A stretch of 64,000 nucleotides of DNA. Source: Rubrivivax sp. Its GTDB lineage: Bacteria > Pseudomonadota > Gammaproteobacteria > Burkholderiales > Burkholderiaceae_C. The stretch covers positions 1 through 64,000 of the forward strand of contig JAHBZS010000013.1 in NCBI GenBank assembly GCA_019635285.1. The letters are read 5' to 3'. The notes below the pieces were generated by a model that saw only the letters and a list, made by a program, of their open reading frames with translations, was not told the DNA's origin and searched no databases. The translations under genes and the position numbers were made by a program. Position 1 is the stretch's first letter, and each line of letters begins with the position of its first letter. Below, in pieces: positions 55,737-64,000 of the stretch.

Positions 55737-57476
55737 TCAGCGGGTCGCGGCCGCCGGGACCGTGACCCGCTTCATCTCCGGATGGCCGTCGGCGGCGGCG
55801 GCCGCCCAGTCCATCGCCGCGGCCTCGCAGCTCTCGATGCGATGCATGCTGCACAGCAGCTTCAGTGCCCAGTCGGCCTCGTCGGGGCGGCCGTTGATGG
55901 CCGACGCCTGCGCATACCGGAACAGGCCTTCGGCACTCGGATAGCGCGTCAGCACGCGGCGCATGCGCGCCAGCTCGTCCGGCGACATGTTGCGGCGAGG
56001 CTCGGTACGCAGAGATTCCAGCGCCGACTGCAAGGGCTGCAGCACCCGCAGGTCGGGCGAGGGCCGCGGCCGCAGGTCGCCGATGCGCGCCATGCGCATG
56101 CGATAGGCCGCGAGATCCTGTTCCACGCGCGTGTAGTCATCGAACATCAACGCGAGCAGAACCGCCTGTCCGGCGATCACCAGCGCCACCACGGCGCGCG
56201 GAAGCCGGCACAGCACCGCGACCGGCCTGGCCGCGTTCAAGGCGCCCATCATCAGCGCGGCGGGCAGCAGGAAGAACGCGTAGGCGTGCGGCAGCTCGAG
56301 CATCGCATGCAGCCCGAAGACCGCCAGCGCGAGCAGCAGCAGCTGTTGGGCCGGCGTCGATGCACCGCGCAGCTGGTACCAGAACCAGGCGCCCAGGCCT
56401 GCCACCAGCAGCAGGCCCAGAGGAAGCCCGTTCCACAGCATCAGGTCGAGCACGACGTTGTGCGCGTGCGCGACCGAGACATGCAGCCCCGGATACCCCG
56501 ACGCCAGCAGCACGTGGGCTTGCACGCTCTGGTTCCAGCCGTAGCCCCACCAGGGGCTGCGCCCGATGCCTTCGAGGGCCAGCATCCAGATGGCCGGGCG
56601 CTTGCCCACGGCCACCTGGTCGCCCAGCGTGGACGACGCGGCGCCCAGCAGCGCCTGCCCTGCCGGCTCCCGCACCAGCACCGCCAGCACGAACCACAGC
56701 GCCAGGCCCGCGAACACCTTGGCCTGGGGCCCCGTCCCCAGCACGCGGCGGCCGAGCACCGCGGCCAGCCCGAGCAGCGCGACGGCCATCCAGCCGGTGC
56801 GCGATTGCGTCAGGGCCACGCCCAGCAGCAAGAAGGCGGCGCCGAGCACCGCCACCGCGCCGCCCAGGCGCCGGCGCTGGTAGCCCCACCACAGCGCGAT
56901 GAGCCCCCAGACCAGCAGCGTCGACAGGTTGTTCGGCTGCCCGACGTTGGCGGCCGGCCGGCCGCCGACCAGCGGCGGGGCCACCATCAGGCCCAGGGCG
57001 TCGAGCCCCAGCCATTGGTACAGCGCCATGCCGGTGGACAGGATGGCGGCCATGGCGAGTCCGGCAAACAGCGCATCGGGCACGCGCTGCGGCGCCAGTT
57101 CTTCGGCACGCCGCGCGACGGCCACGGCGGTGGCGATGCCCGCCAGGTACAGGCCGATCAGCCAGGCTTCCAGCGGAAACACGAACAGGCCCGACCATGC
57201 CTGCACCGCCGGCACGCAGGCCACGAGCAGGAAGCCCGCGGCCAGCACATCCAGCGCCCAGCGGCCCTTGCCGGCGCACAGGGCCCAGACGGCCAGCGCC
57301 AGCAGCACCACCGCCGCCAGCATCTCGCCGTGAAAGGTGGTCCACGGCTCCGCATGCGTCGGCAGCAGCCAGGGCAGGGCCGCCGCCACCCCGCCGAGCG
57401 CCCAGCCGATGCCCGTGGGTTGATTCGCGGGGGTGGCCTGATGCAGCGTCGCGGGAACAGCCGGTGAAGTGCTCAT
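55737..57476 (-). CDS. Second Wzy/PglL-family O-oligosaccharyltransferase-like protein
   Basis: 579 residues, polytopic. It shares the order of motifs with its downstream neighbour: GQPNNLSTLLVWGLIA, TQSRTGWMAVALLG, GYGWNQSVQAHVLL and the His loop VSVAHAHNVVLDLMLWNGLP (HAHN), then LELPHAYAFFLLPAALMMG. A hydrophilic C-terminal segment (about 440-579) follows the last TM. It is 80 nt downstream of pilA behind a terminator hairpin, so it probably has its own or read-through expression. Likely pilin glycosylation or glycan ligation; which acceptor each paralogue uses cannot be told. Confidence 0.82.
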   Translation of the reverse strand: MSTSPAVPATLHQATPANQPTGIGWALGGVAAALPWLLPTHAEPWTTFHGEMLAAVVLLALAVWALCAGKGRWALDVLAAGFLLVACVPAVQAWSGLFVFPLEAWLIGLYLAGIATAVAVARRAEELAPQRVPDALFAGLAMAAILSTGMALYQWLGLDALGLMVAPPLVGGRPAANVGQPNNLSTLLVWGLIALWWGYQRRRLGGAVAVLGAAFLLLGVALTQSRTGWMAVALLGLAAVLGRRVLGTGPQAKVFAGLALWFVLAVLVREPAGQALLGAASSTLGDQVAVGKRPAIWMLALEGIGRSPWWGYGWNQSVQAHVLLASGYPGLHVSVAHAHNVVLDLMLWNGLPLGLLLVAGLGAWFWYQLRGASTPAQQLLLLALAVFGLHAMLELPHAYAFFLLPAALMMGALNAARPVAVLCRLPRAVVALVIAGQAVLLALMFDDYTRVEQDLAAYRMRMARIGDLRPRPSPDLRVLQPLQSALESLRTEPRRNMSPDELARMRRVLTRYPSAEGLFRYAQASAINGRPDEADWALKLLCSMHRIESCEAAAMDWAAAAADGHPEMKRVTVPAAATR

Positions 57477-57496
57477 GGAAACGCGGTCAAACCCAG

Positions 57497-57525
57497 AAAA
57501 GGCGAAGCGGCCCTCAGGGCCGCTT
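57497..57525 (-). terminator. Intrinsic terminator of pilA
   Basis: Stem AAGCGGCCC (57505-57513) with GGGCCGCTT (57517-57525), 9 perfect pairs and a 3-nt loop. Read leftward it is followed by CGCC and TTTT. It lies 31 nt after the pilA stop and directly before the first ligase gene. Confidence 0.65.
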
Positions 57526-57556
57526 CTCGTTCTACTGCGGTGCAGCGTCTACCGAC

Positions 57557-57982
57557 TCAGCGGCACTCGGCAGGCAGGAACTTCTTCGTGATGCCCGACG
57601 AGCAAGCCCACTGCAGCTGGCCCGATCCCTTGTCCGTCGGGGTCAGAACGACGGTGCCGGCGGCACCCGGAACGGTCGAGGTCACGGTGACCACGCCGGT
57701 GGTATCGGTGATGGCGACGCCGCTGACGTACTTGGTGGCACCGGGGAAGCTGTAGCCGCTGTTGGCCGCCGTCACGCTGGCCAGACCGCCCATCGACGAG
57801 CTGGTTTCGGACACCGCCAGCTTGGCCGGGGAGGCCATGACGATGACTTCACTGACCTTGGCGCGGGTCGTGTAGTCCTGGTACGCCGGCAGCGCCACCG
57901 CCGCCAGGATGCCGATGATCGCCACGACGATCATCAGTTCGATCAGCGTGAAACCCTTTTGAACTCGCTTCATTGACTTCAT
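57557..57982 (-). CDS. pilA: Type IV pilin (PilA)
   Basis: 141 residues. Class IVa leader [10 protein letters not shown] cleaved before [20 protein letters not shown], with Glu at mature position 5 for methylation and assembly. The globular domain ends with a disulfide loop ([14 protein letters not shown]) typical of the pilin D-region, followed by a single Arg. There is no terminal Ser of the TfpO-type glycosylation site. ATG 57982 has AGGAG 8 nt upstream; a second ATG at 57973 lacks it. It is the major-pilin type by length, under a sigma-54 promoter. Roles: twitching, adhesion, DNA uptake. Confidence 0.95.
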   Translation of the reverse strand: MKSMKRVQKGFTLIELMIVVAIIGILAAVALPAYQDYTTRAKVSEVIVMASPAKLAVSETSSSMGGLASVTAANSGYSFPGATKYVSGVAITDTTGVVTVTSTVPGAAGTVVLTPTDKGSGQLQWACSSGITKKFLPAECR

Positions 57983-58030
57983 TGCATTGACTCCTATGGG
58001 AGAGGTTGGGTCGGAGGACAAGCGTTGATA

Positions 58031-58047
58031 CGCAGGGCGCGTGCCAG
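58031..58047 (-). promoter_or_regulatory. Sigma-54 promoter of pilA
   Basis: Read leftward: CTGGCACGCGCCCTGCG. The -24 element TGGCACG and -12 element CTGC are spaced exactly (GG to GC 10 nt); consensus is TGGCACG, 4 nt, TTGC. The transcript would start near 58020, about 38 nt before the ATG. Pilin genes in many proteobacteria depend on RpoN and the PilS/PilR pair. Confidence 0.75.
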
Positions 58048-58163
58048 CCGGTTTGGGCGGGGTTTCGGCCTTCGGTTCAGGACATTCGTCACACCGGCCG
58101 ACACGAAACGTCGCCTTCGTAACCGCCGGTCTGCCAATTGCCGGCCGAAGCTGACGCAAATGG

Positions 58164-58952
58164 TCAGCCGACGCGCATCACCTGGCCAGCGCGCAACGCA
58201 TGGATGCGGTGGCGGCTGGCCTGCGCGCCGATCTCGGACATCACGGCGTCCAGCTCCCCGGGCTTGATGTGGGTGATGTACACGTCGGCCGGCTGCTCCA
58301 GCCGGGCCAGCTCGTCGCGCAGCAGCGACGGGCACAGATGCCGGCTGAGGTGCGCCAGTTCGAGCTCGTCGTCGCCGAAGGCGGTTTCGATGACCAGCGT
58401 CGCCACCGGCAGCTGGGCCAGCCGCGCCCACAGCGCAGCGTTGGGGCCGGTGTCGCCGCTGAACACCCAGGCCGGCTGCGGCGTCGGCGCTGCAGCGCTG
58501 ACCGCGAAGCCGACCGCCGGCACCGTGTGCGACGCGGACAGCACCTCGATGCGGCGTGCGCCGAACGCCAGCACCTGGCCCACGGCGAACGGCACGAAGC
58601 GCAGCACCGGTCGCGTGGCGTCGGGCAGGCGCGTGAAGTCGGGCCAGATCACGCCGTTGAAGACGTGGGTGCGCAACGCCTCGAGGGTCTCGGGCAGCGC
58701 ATGCACATCGATCGGCCCACGTCCCGCCGCCATGCGGCGGCGCACGACGCTGTCCGCCAGCAGCCCGATGGCCAGCACATGATCCAGGTGCGAATGGCTG
58801 ATCAGGATGTGATCGATGCGCGACAGCTCGTCGAGTGTCAGGTCGCCGACGCCGGTGCCGGCGTCGATGAGCACATCATCGTCCAGCAGGAAGGAGGTCG
58901 TGCGGTTGCCCGCGGCAATGGATCCCGAGCAACCGAGAACGCGGATCTGCAT
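58164..58952 (-). CDS. Metallo-beta-lactamase-fold hydrolase, class II cyclic-nucleotide phosphodiesterase-like
   Basis: 262 residues. The start [38 protein letters not shown] and metal motif [18 protein letters not shown] are typical of the family related to class II cAMP phosphodiesterases and RNase Z-like enzymes. Other ligands: [16 protein letters not shown] and THIKPGE. It is cytoplasmic. A role in cyclic-nucleotide breakdown is plausible because pilus genes and cAMP are linked in some bacteria, but no evidence here proves the substrate. Confidence 0.82.
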   Translation of the reverse strand: MQIRVLGCSGSIAAGNRTTSFLLDDDVLIDAGTGVGDLTLDELSRIDHILISHSHLDHVLAIGLLADSVVRRRMAAGRGPIDVHALPETLEALRTHVFNGVIWPDFTRLPDATRPVLRFVPFAVGQVLAFGARRIEVLSASHTVPAVGFAVSAAAPTPQPAWVFSGDTGPNAALWARLAQLPVATLVIETAFGDDELELAHLSRHLCPSLLRDELARLEQPADVYITHIKPGELDAVMSEIGAQASRHRIHALRAGQVMRVG

Positions 58953-59083
58953 GGAGGTGGGGCGCTTGACGTCGGTCGGCTAGGGACGCGGCGATGGTGA
59001 CCCGCCGGTCCGCAACGCGCAAGCCACGAATGCCTGGAATCCGCCGCGGCCATCGTGACTTCCGCCACGCCGCGGGCTTGCCG

Positions 59084-59743
59084 CTACGGATGGATGAATT
59101 GCATCTGCGTGCCGGCGAGCTCGATCACGTCGCCGTGATGCAGCGGCACCGAATCGCCGGCCAGCGGCATGCCGTTGACCACCGGACGCGCGCTGCCCTC
59201 GACGTGCGCGAAGACATAGCCCGAGGGGCGCCGCGTGATCGACGCCACCTGCACCCCGGGCTTGCCGACGGTGGTGACCACCTTGGTCAAGGTCACCTCG
59301 CGTCCCGAGGCCGCGCCGCTGAGCACTTTGATCGACGCCGGGTTGGTGGACAGCGCGCCGAAGTCCGAGTTCGGCGGGCGTGTCGGGCTGAACGCGGGCG
59401 GCTGCGATGCGGCCGCGCCGGGCCGCATGATCATCGTCTTCTCGTAGTCGGCGTTGTCGTCGGTCAGGTACTTGATCTTGTACTTGCCGATCTCGACGGT
59501 GTCGTTGTGGGCCAGCAGCTGCTTCTTGATGGCCTTGCCGTTGATGTAGGTGCCGTTGGTGCTGTTCAGGTCTTCGATGAAGACGTCGTTGCCGACCATC
59601 TGCAGCACCGCATGCTCGCCGCTGACCGCGAGGTTGTCGATGACCATGTCGTTGTACGGCCGTCGACCCAGGGTGGTCTTGTCCTTGGTGATCTGGACTT
59701 CCTTGATGACCACCCCGTCGAGGGATACGACCAGCTTGCCCAT
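59084..59743 (-). CDS. FHA-domain protein with two FHA-like modules
   Basis: 219 residues. The N-terminal FHA domain is complete: TLGRRPYNDMVIDNLAVSGEHAVL (GRxxxND, SGxHA) and EDLNSTNGTYINGKAI (NSTNGT). A second, degenerate module occupies about 135-219 (IKVLSGAASGREVTLTKVVTTVGKPGVQVASITRRPSG, VNGMPL, LHHGDVIELAGTQMQF). FHA domains bind phosphothreonine. It lies in one leftward run with a PP2C phosphatase and a Ser/Thr kinase, so it probably reads or is a substrate of that kinase. Confidence 0.9.
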   Translation of the reverse strand: MGKLVVSLDGVVIKEVQITKDKTTLGRRPYNDMVIDNLAVSGEHAVLQMVGNDVFIEDLNSTNGTYINGKAIKKQLLAHNDTVEIGKYKIKYLTDDNADYEKTMIMRPGAAASQPPAFSPTRPPNSDFGALSTNPASIKVLSGAASGREVTLTKVVTTVGKPGVQVASITRRPSGYVFAHVEGSARPVVNGMPLAGDSVPLHHGDVIELAGTQMQFIHP

Positions 59744-59773
59744 GCCTGTCCTCTTGTCGTGACCTCGTGGCCG

Positions 59774-60559
59774 TCAGCGGCGGAAAGGCCACCATGAACG
59801 GGGGGCCGCCGTCGCACCCCCCTCGGCCCGCACCAGGATCAGCGAGATATTATCCTTTCCCCCTGCGTCGTTCGCCGATTCGATGAGTGCCGCGCCCGCG
59901 GCGGCCAGCGAATCGTGCATCTGCAACACTTGCGCGATGCTGGTGTCGTCGAGCATGTCCGACAGCCCGTCGGAGCACATCAGCACCACGTCGCCGGGCT
60001 GCACTTCGTGCAGGTGGGTTTCCAGCAGCACCGTGTCCTCGACGCCGACCGCGCGCGTCACCAGGTTCTTGTTGGCGGAGAAGGCCGCCTGCTCGGGGGT
60101 GATCAGGCCCGCGTCGATCTGTTCCTGCAGCAGCGAGTGGTCGCGCGTGATCTGCTGCAGCCGGCCGGCGCGCAGCCGATAGGCGCGCGAGTCGCCGACG
60201 TGGCCGACCAGCAGGCGCTGGCCGCGGAACACCGCCACCACCAGCGTCGTGCCCATGCCGGCGTACTGCGGGTTGGAGTTGGCGGCGTTGAAGATGGCGC
60301 GGTTGGCGTTGTCCACGCAGATGTCCATCGCGCGGCGCACCTCGGTGTCGGTGGCGTCGTCGCCGGCCTCGCGCAGCCAGCGGCCGAGCTCGGTGCGGAT
60401 GAAGGTGGTGGCCATGTTGCTGGCCACTTCGCCGGCGTTGTAGCCGCCCATGCCGTCGGCCAGCACGGCCAGCGCCACGCTTGGGTCGAGGCTGACCGAA
60501 TCCTCGTTGTTGGTGCGCGCGCGGCCGGTATCGACGGCGTCAAAGAACTCGAAGGTCAT
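59774..60559 (-). CDS. PP2C-family serine/threonine phosphatase
   Basis: 261 residues. PP2C/PPM motifs: GRARTNNEDSV, VLADGMGGYNAGEVAS, GMGTTLVVAVF, VGHVGDSRAYRL, QITRDHSL, LMCSDGLSDML and GGKDNISLILV, including the metal-binding aspartates. It is cytoplasmic. It reverses phosphorylation by the adjacent kinase. ATG 60559 (MTFEFFDAV) is preferred; the open frame upstream is a short Pro/Arg-rich stretch. It sits 30 nt before the FHA gene. Confidence 0.93.
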   Translation of the reverse strand: MTFEFFDAVDTGRARTNNEDSVSLDPSVALAVLADGMGGYNAGEVASNMATTFIRTELGRWLREAGDDATDTEVRRAMDICVDNANRAIFNAANSNPQYAGMGTTLVVAVFRGQRLLVGHVGDSRAYRLRAGRLQQITRDHSLLQEQIDAGLITPEQAAFSANKNLVTRAVGVEDTVLLETHLHEVQPGDVVLMCSDGLSDMLDDTSIAQVLQMHDSLAAAGAALIESANDAGGKDNISLILVRAEGGATAAPRSWWPFRR

Positions 60560-60649
60560 GGGCTCGCGCGGGGCGGGGTGGGGCGTTTTGGCTGGGCGCA
60601 CATTTTGCCTGCGATTGCCGTCAGCGCGGATCGTGGCAAACGTGCAGCA

Positions 60650-61513
<864 letters not shown>

Positions 61514-61582
61514 GGCAGGCGGCGCGGACCTTAGCACGCAGCGCGCACACGCCGGCGGTCATAGTTGGCGCGCCGCGCGCCG

Positions 61583-61624
61583 GTGTCACTTGGCGCGTGT
61601 CACCTGGCTTGCGTCACTTGACCA
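61583..61624. repeat. Three 14-nt direct repeats at the 3' end of a TerC-UspA gene
   Basis: Consecutive units GTGTCACTTGGCGC, GTGTCACCTGGCTT and GCGTCACTTGACCA. The last unit contains the stop codon (TCA on this strand) of the upstream TerC-UspA gene, and the other two lie in the gap before the kinase gene. They probably arose by slippage; each carries a copy of the stop triplet. Confidence 0.6.
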
Positions 61625-62789
61625 GCAGCACGGGCACGCTGCTCTGCGCCACGGTGGCCTGGGCCACCGAGCCGACCAGGCCGGCGGCCACGCCGCCCAG
61701 GCCGCGCGCGCCCATCACCACCAGGTCGCAGCCGGTTTCCTTGGCCAGGCCGGCGATCACGGCGGCGGCCTCGCCGACGCGCCGGTGCTCCTGGCAGGCG
61801 ATGCCGGCCTCGCCGAGCAGCGCACGTGCCGAGGCCAGCGCCTGCTCGCTGCCTTCGAGGTGGTATTCCTTCAAGTTCTGGCCGGGCACGAAGCGCGACA
61901 CGTCGCTGGGCACCGGCCGCTGCACGTTCACCAGGTGCAGGCCCAGCGCCTGCGGGTCGCGCAGGTCCTCGCGGATGCCGATCACGTAGCGCACGGCCTG
62001 GTCCGAATGCTCGGAGCCGTCCACCGCGAGCAGCACGCGCCGCAGGCGGTTGGGCTGCGCCGGCTCGGCCACCGCCGCTGTGGCCGGACGGGCGGCACGC
62101 GCCCGCGCGGCCAGCCATTTGCCCACCAGCAGCACGAACAGCGCGCCGATGGCCGACGCCAGGTAGGGCCACCAGCCGGGTTGTGTGGCGCTCCAGTCCT
62201 TGAGCACCGGGTCGCTGACCACCATGCTGCCGGCGATCCAGCCGAGCAGCATGCCGCCCAGCGTGATGATCAGCGGATAGCGGTCCATCAGCTTGATGAC
62301 CAGCTGGCTGCCCCAGACGATGATCGGGATCGACACCAGCAGGCCGAAGACCACCAACGGCATCTTGTGGTCGCCACCGGCGCCTTCGGCCGCGCCGGCG
62401 ATGGCGATGACGTTGTCCAGGCTCATCACGAAGTCGGCGACGATCACCGTCTTCACCGCGGCCCACAGCTTGTCGCTGGCCTCGATGTTGCCGTGGCCTT
62501 CGTCCTCGTGCTCGGGCAGCAGCAGCTTGATGCCGATCCACAGCAGCAGCGCCGCGCCGACGATCTTCAGGTAGGGAATCTGCAGCAGCGTCAGCGCGAA
62601 GAAGATCAGCACCACGCGCAGGCCGATGGCGCCGGCCGTGCCCCACAGGATGCCCAGCCGGCGCTGCTTGGGCGGCAGCTTGCGGCAGGCCAGCGCGATG
62701 ACCACCGCGTTGTCGCCACCGAGCAGGATGTCGATCATGATGATCTGACCGACGGCGATCAGGAACTCGGTGGTCAGCAACGCGTCCAT
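61614..62789 (-). CDS. TerC-family membrane protein fused to a UspA domain (copy 2)
   Basis: 391 residues. The N-terminal TerC/YjbE part (about 1-230) has seven or so membrane segments with intramembrane acidic motifs LGGDNAVVIALA and SLDNVIAIAG, plus LPEHEDEGHGN in a cytosolic loop. The C-terminal part (about 245-391) is a universal stress protein domain: RVLLAVDGSEHSDQAV and the ATP-binding MGARGLGGVAAGLVGSVA. TerC proteins are implicated in Mn2+ export or metal resistance. It is 21 nt downstream of a paralogue with the same fusion. Confidence 0.9.
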   Translation of the reverse strand: MDALLTTEFLIAVGQIIMIDILLGGDNAVVIALACRKLPPKQRRLGILWGTAGAIGLRVVLIFFALTLLQIPYLKIVGAALLLWIGIKLLLPEHEDEGHGNIEASDKLWAAVKTVIVADFVMSLDNVIAIAGAAEGAGGDHKMPLVVFGLLVSIPIIVWGSQLVIKLMDRYPLIITLGGMLLGWIAGSMVVSDPVLKDWSATQPGWWPYLASAIGALFVLLVGKWLAARARAARPATAAVAEPAQPNRLRRVLLAVDGSEHSDQAVRYVIGIREDLRDPQALGLHLVNVQRPVPSDVSRFVPGQNLKEYHLEGSEQALASARALLGEAGIACQEHRRVGEAAAVIAGLAKETGCDLVVMGARGLGGVAAGLVGSVAQATVAQSSVPVLLVK

Positions 62790-62810
62790 CGATAGCGCTC
62801 CTTCGGGGGA

Positions 62811-63959
62811 TCAGCGGATCAGCAGCACCGGCATCGCCGCGGCCTCCAGGGTCGCCTGCGCCACCGAGCCGAGCAGCGCGCCGGTGGGCGCGCCGAGGCC
62901 ACGCGTGCCCATGACGATCATGTCGCAGCCCGTCTCGCGCGCCAGCGCGGCGATGCTCGGCCCCGGTTCGCCGACACGCCGATGGTCCTGGTGCGCCAGC
63001 CCGGCGGCGTCGAGCGCGGCCCGCGCGGGCGCCAGCGCCTGCTCGCTGCGCTCGGCGTGGTAGTCCTCGATGGTCTGGCCGCCGACGAAGCGGCCGACTT
63101 CGCCCGGCAGCGGGCGTTGCACGTTGACCAGGTGCACCTGCAGGTCGCCCGGCTGGCGCAGTTCGCCGCGCAGCTGGATGACGTGGTTGACCACCCGCGC
63201 CGCAACCTCGGAGCCGTCCACGGCCAGCAGCACGCGGCGCAGCACGCCGCCGCTGGCCGTGGCCGGCGCCTCAGGGGCCGCCTGGGCGGCCGACTTGCGC
63301 GCGGCCAGCCACTTGCCGACGACGACCACGCCGATCGCGCCGGCCAGCGGCGCGCCCCAGTGCAGGAACGCGGCATGCACGTCCACCCAGGGTTTGTCGA
63401 TCGGGTCGGTGACCGCCATGTCGCCCGCCACCCAGCCGAGCAACGCAGCGCCCAGCGTGATGATGATCGGGAAGCGCTGCATCAGCGTCAGCAACAGCTG
63501 GCTGGCGAACACCACCAGGGGGATCGACACCGCCAAGCCGACGATCAGCAGGAAGTTGCTGCCCTTGGCCGCCGCCGCCACCGCGATGACGTTGTCCAGG
63601 CTCATCACCAGGTCGGCGAGCAGGATGGTCTTGATCGCCGCGGCCAGGCTGGTGCCCACCTTGCCGTGGCCTTCGTCTTCGTCCTCGGGCACCAGCAGCT
63701 GCACGGCGATCCACAGCAGCAGCAGCGCGCCGACCAGCCGCAGGTACGGCAGGCGCAGCAGTTCGACGGCGACGATGGTGAGCACGATGCGCATCACCAC
63801 CGCGGCGCCGCTGCCCCAGAAGATGGCCTTCTTCTGCTGTTCGGGCGGCAGGCCGCGTGCGGCCAGGGCGATGACCACCGCGTTGTCGCCCGACAACACG
63901 ATGTTCACGCCGATGATCTGCAGCAGCCCAATCCAGAGCAACGGATCGGAGATATTCAT
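62811..63959 (-). CDS. TerC-family membrane protein fused to a UspA domain (copy 1)
   Basis: 382 residues with the same architecture as the next gene: TerC motifs LSGDNAVVIALAARGLPPEQQ and SLDNVIAVAAAAKG, LVPEDEDEGHGK, then a UspA domain with RVLLAVDGSEVAARVV and MGTRGLGAPTGALLGSVAQ. Both ATP-loop glycines are present. The ATG has a GGGAGG ribosome site 6 nt upstream. The two genes are an old tandem duplication, since the sequences have clearly diverged. The promoter lies beyond or at the right edge; only 41 nt are visible upstream, and no Mn riboswitch can be seen in them. Confidence 0.9.
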   Translation of the reverse strand: MNISDPLLWIGLLQIIGVNIVLSGDNAVVIALAARGLPPEQQKKAIFWGSGAAVVMRIVLTIVAVELLRLPYLRLVGALLLLWIAVQLLVPEDEDEGHGKVGTSLAAAIKTILLADLVMSLDNVIAVAAAAKGSNFLLIVGLAVSIPLVVFASQLLLTLMQRFPIIITLGAALLGWVAGDMAVTDPIDKPWVDVHAAFLHWGAPLAGAIGVVVVGKWLAARKSAAQAAPEAPATASGGVLRRVLLAVDGSEVAARVVNHVIQLRGELRQPGDLQVHLVNVQRPLPGEVGRFVGGQTIEDYHAERSEQALAPARAALDAAGLAHQDHRRVGEPGPSIAALARETGCDMIVMGTRGLGAPTGALLGSVAQATLEAAAMPVLLIR

Positions 63960-64000
63960 CGTGCGCCTCCCGGTTCTACGCCTGCCGCGAGCGCAGGCCG

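Noticed and set aside
63960-64000. A manganese (yybP-ykoY) riboswitch before the TerC-UspA genes
   Set aside because: Only 41 nt of upstream sequence are in the window; nothing beyond a ribosome binding site can be seen there.

Overview
The window is 64 kb of very GC-rich, densely packed bacterial chromosome with strong G/C preference at third codon positions. Gene order and protein type point to a betaproteobacterium of the order Burkholderiales, probably the Rubrivivax/Leptothrix/Ideonella (Sphaerotilaceae) group. The markers are the run bamE-dapB-exbB-exbD-leuS-lptE-holA divergent from fur, amgK divergent from lptD-surA-rsmA, metX-metW, and moaC next to an M48 protease. The genus is an inference; no rRNA gene is present. 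I saw no tRNA, rRNA, CRISPR array, insertion sequence or prophage. No gap between genes exceeds about 300 bases. One gene (HD-GYP) is cut by the left edge.

Layout: 1-5660 chemotaxis (cheY-cheZ-HD-GYP leftward; cheA-cheW-MCP rightward). 5676-7506 metX-metW behind a SAM-II type riboswitch. 7523-14052 a TetR repressor divergent from a three-gene RND efflux pump, with an AcrR-like palindrome between them. 14069-16392 a lipase-like hydrolase and an M20 peptidase. 16406-22063 amgK against lptD-surA-rsmA. 22116-23106 a secreted guanyl-specific RNase, its barstar-type inhibitor and a 44-codon small gene. 23325-28571 malic enzyme and a DctS/DctR-like two-component pair. 28558-30517 thiL-pgpA-pncC. 30533-33638 a GGDEF-EAL protein and a hydroxypyruvate reductase. 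33769-40532 the long leftward housekeeping operon. 40621-43033 fur and two c-type cytochromes. 43043-48430 ssb, recQ, uvrA. 48497-51485 SWIB/histone-like protein, holin-like membrane protein, TPR-like protein, purC. 51557-53799 M48 protease and moaC. 53804-57982 two O-oligosaccharyltransferase/ligase-like proteins downstream of a type IV pilin with a sigma-54 promoter. 58164-61513 metallo-beta-lactamase-fold hydrolase and an FHA / PP2C phosphatase / Ser-Thr kinase set. 61614-63959 two tandem TerC-UspA fusion proteins.

Most of the window is conserved core genome. The parts that reward a second look are: the RNase-barstar-small ORF cassette between rsmA and maeB; the SAM-II riboswitch with its attenuator and an alternative start for metX; a palindromic repeat inserted in frame in uvrA; the duplicated TerC-UspA fusions; the pilin with two glycosyl-ligase paralogues; and a proline-rich 25-codon frame between exbB and exbD. 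All functional calls come from reading motifs by eye; no database search was run.
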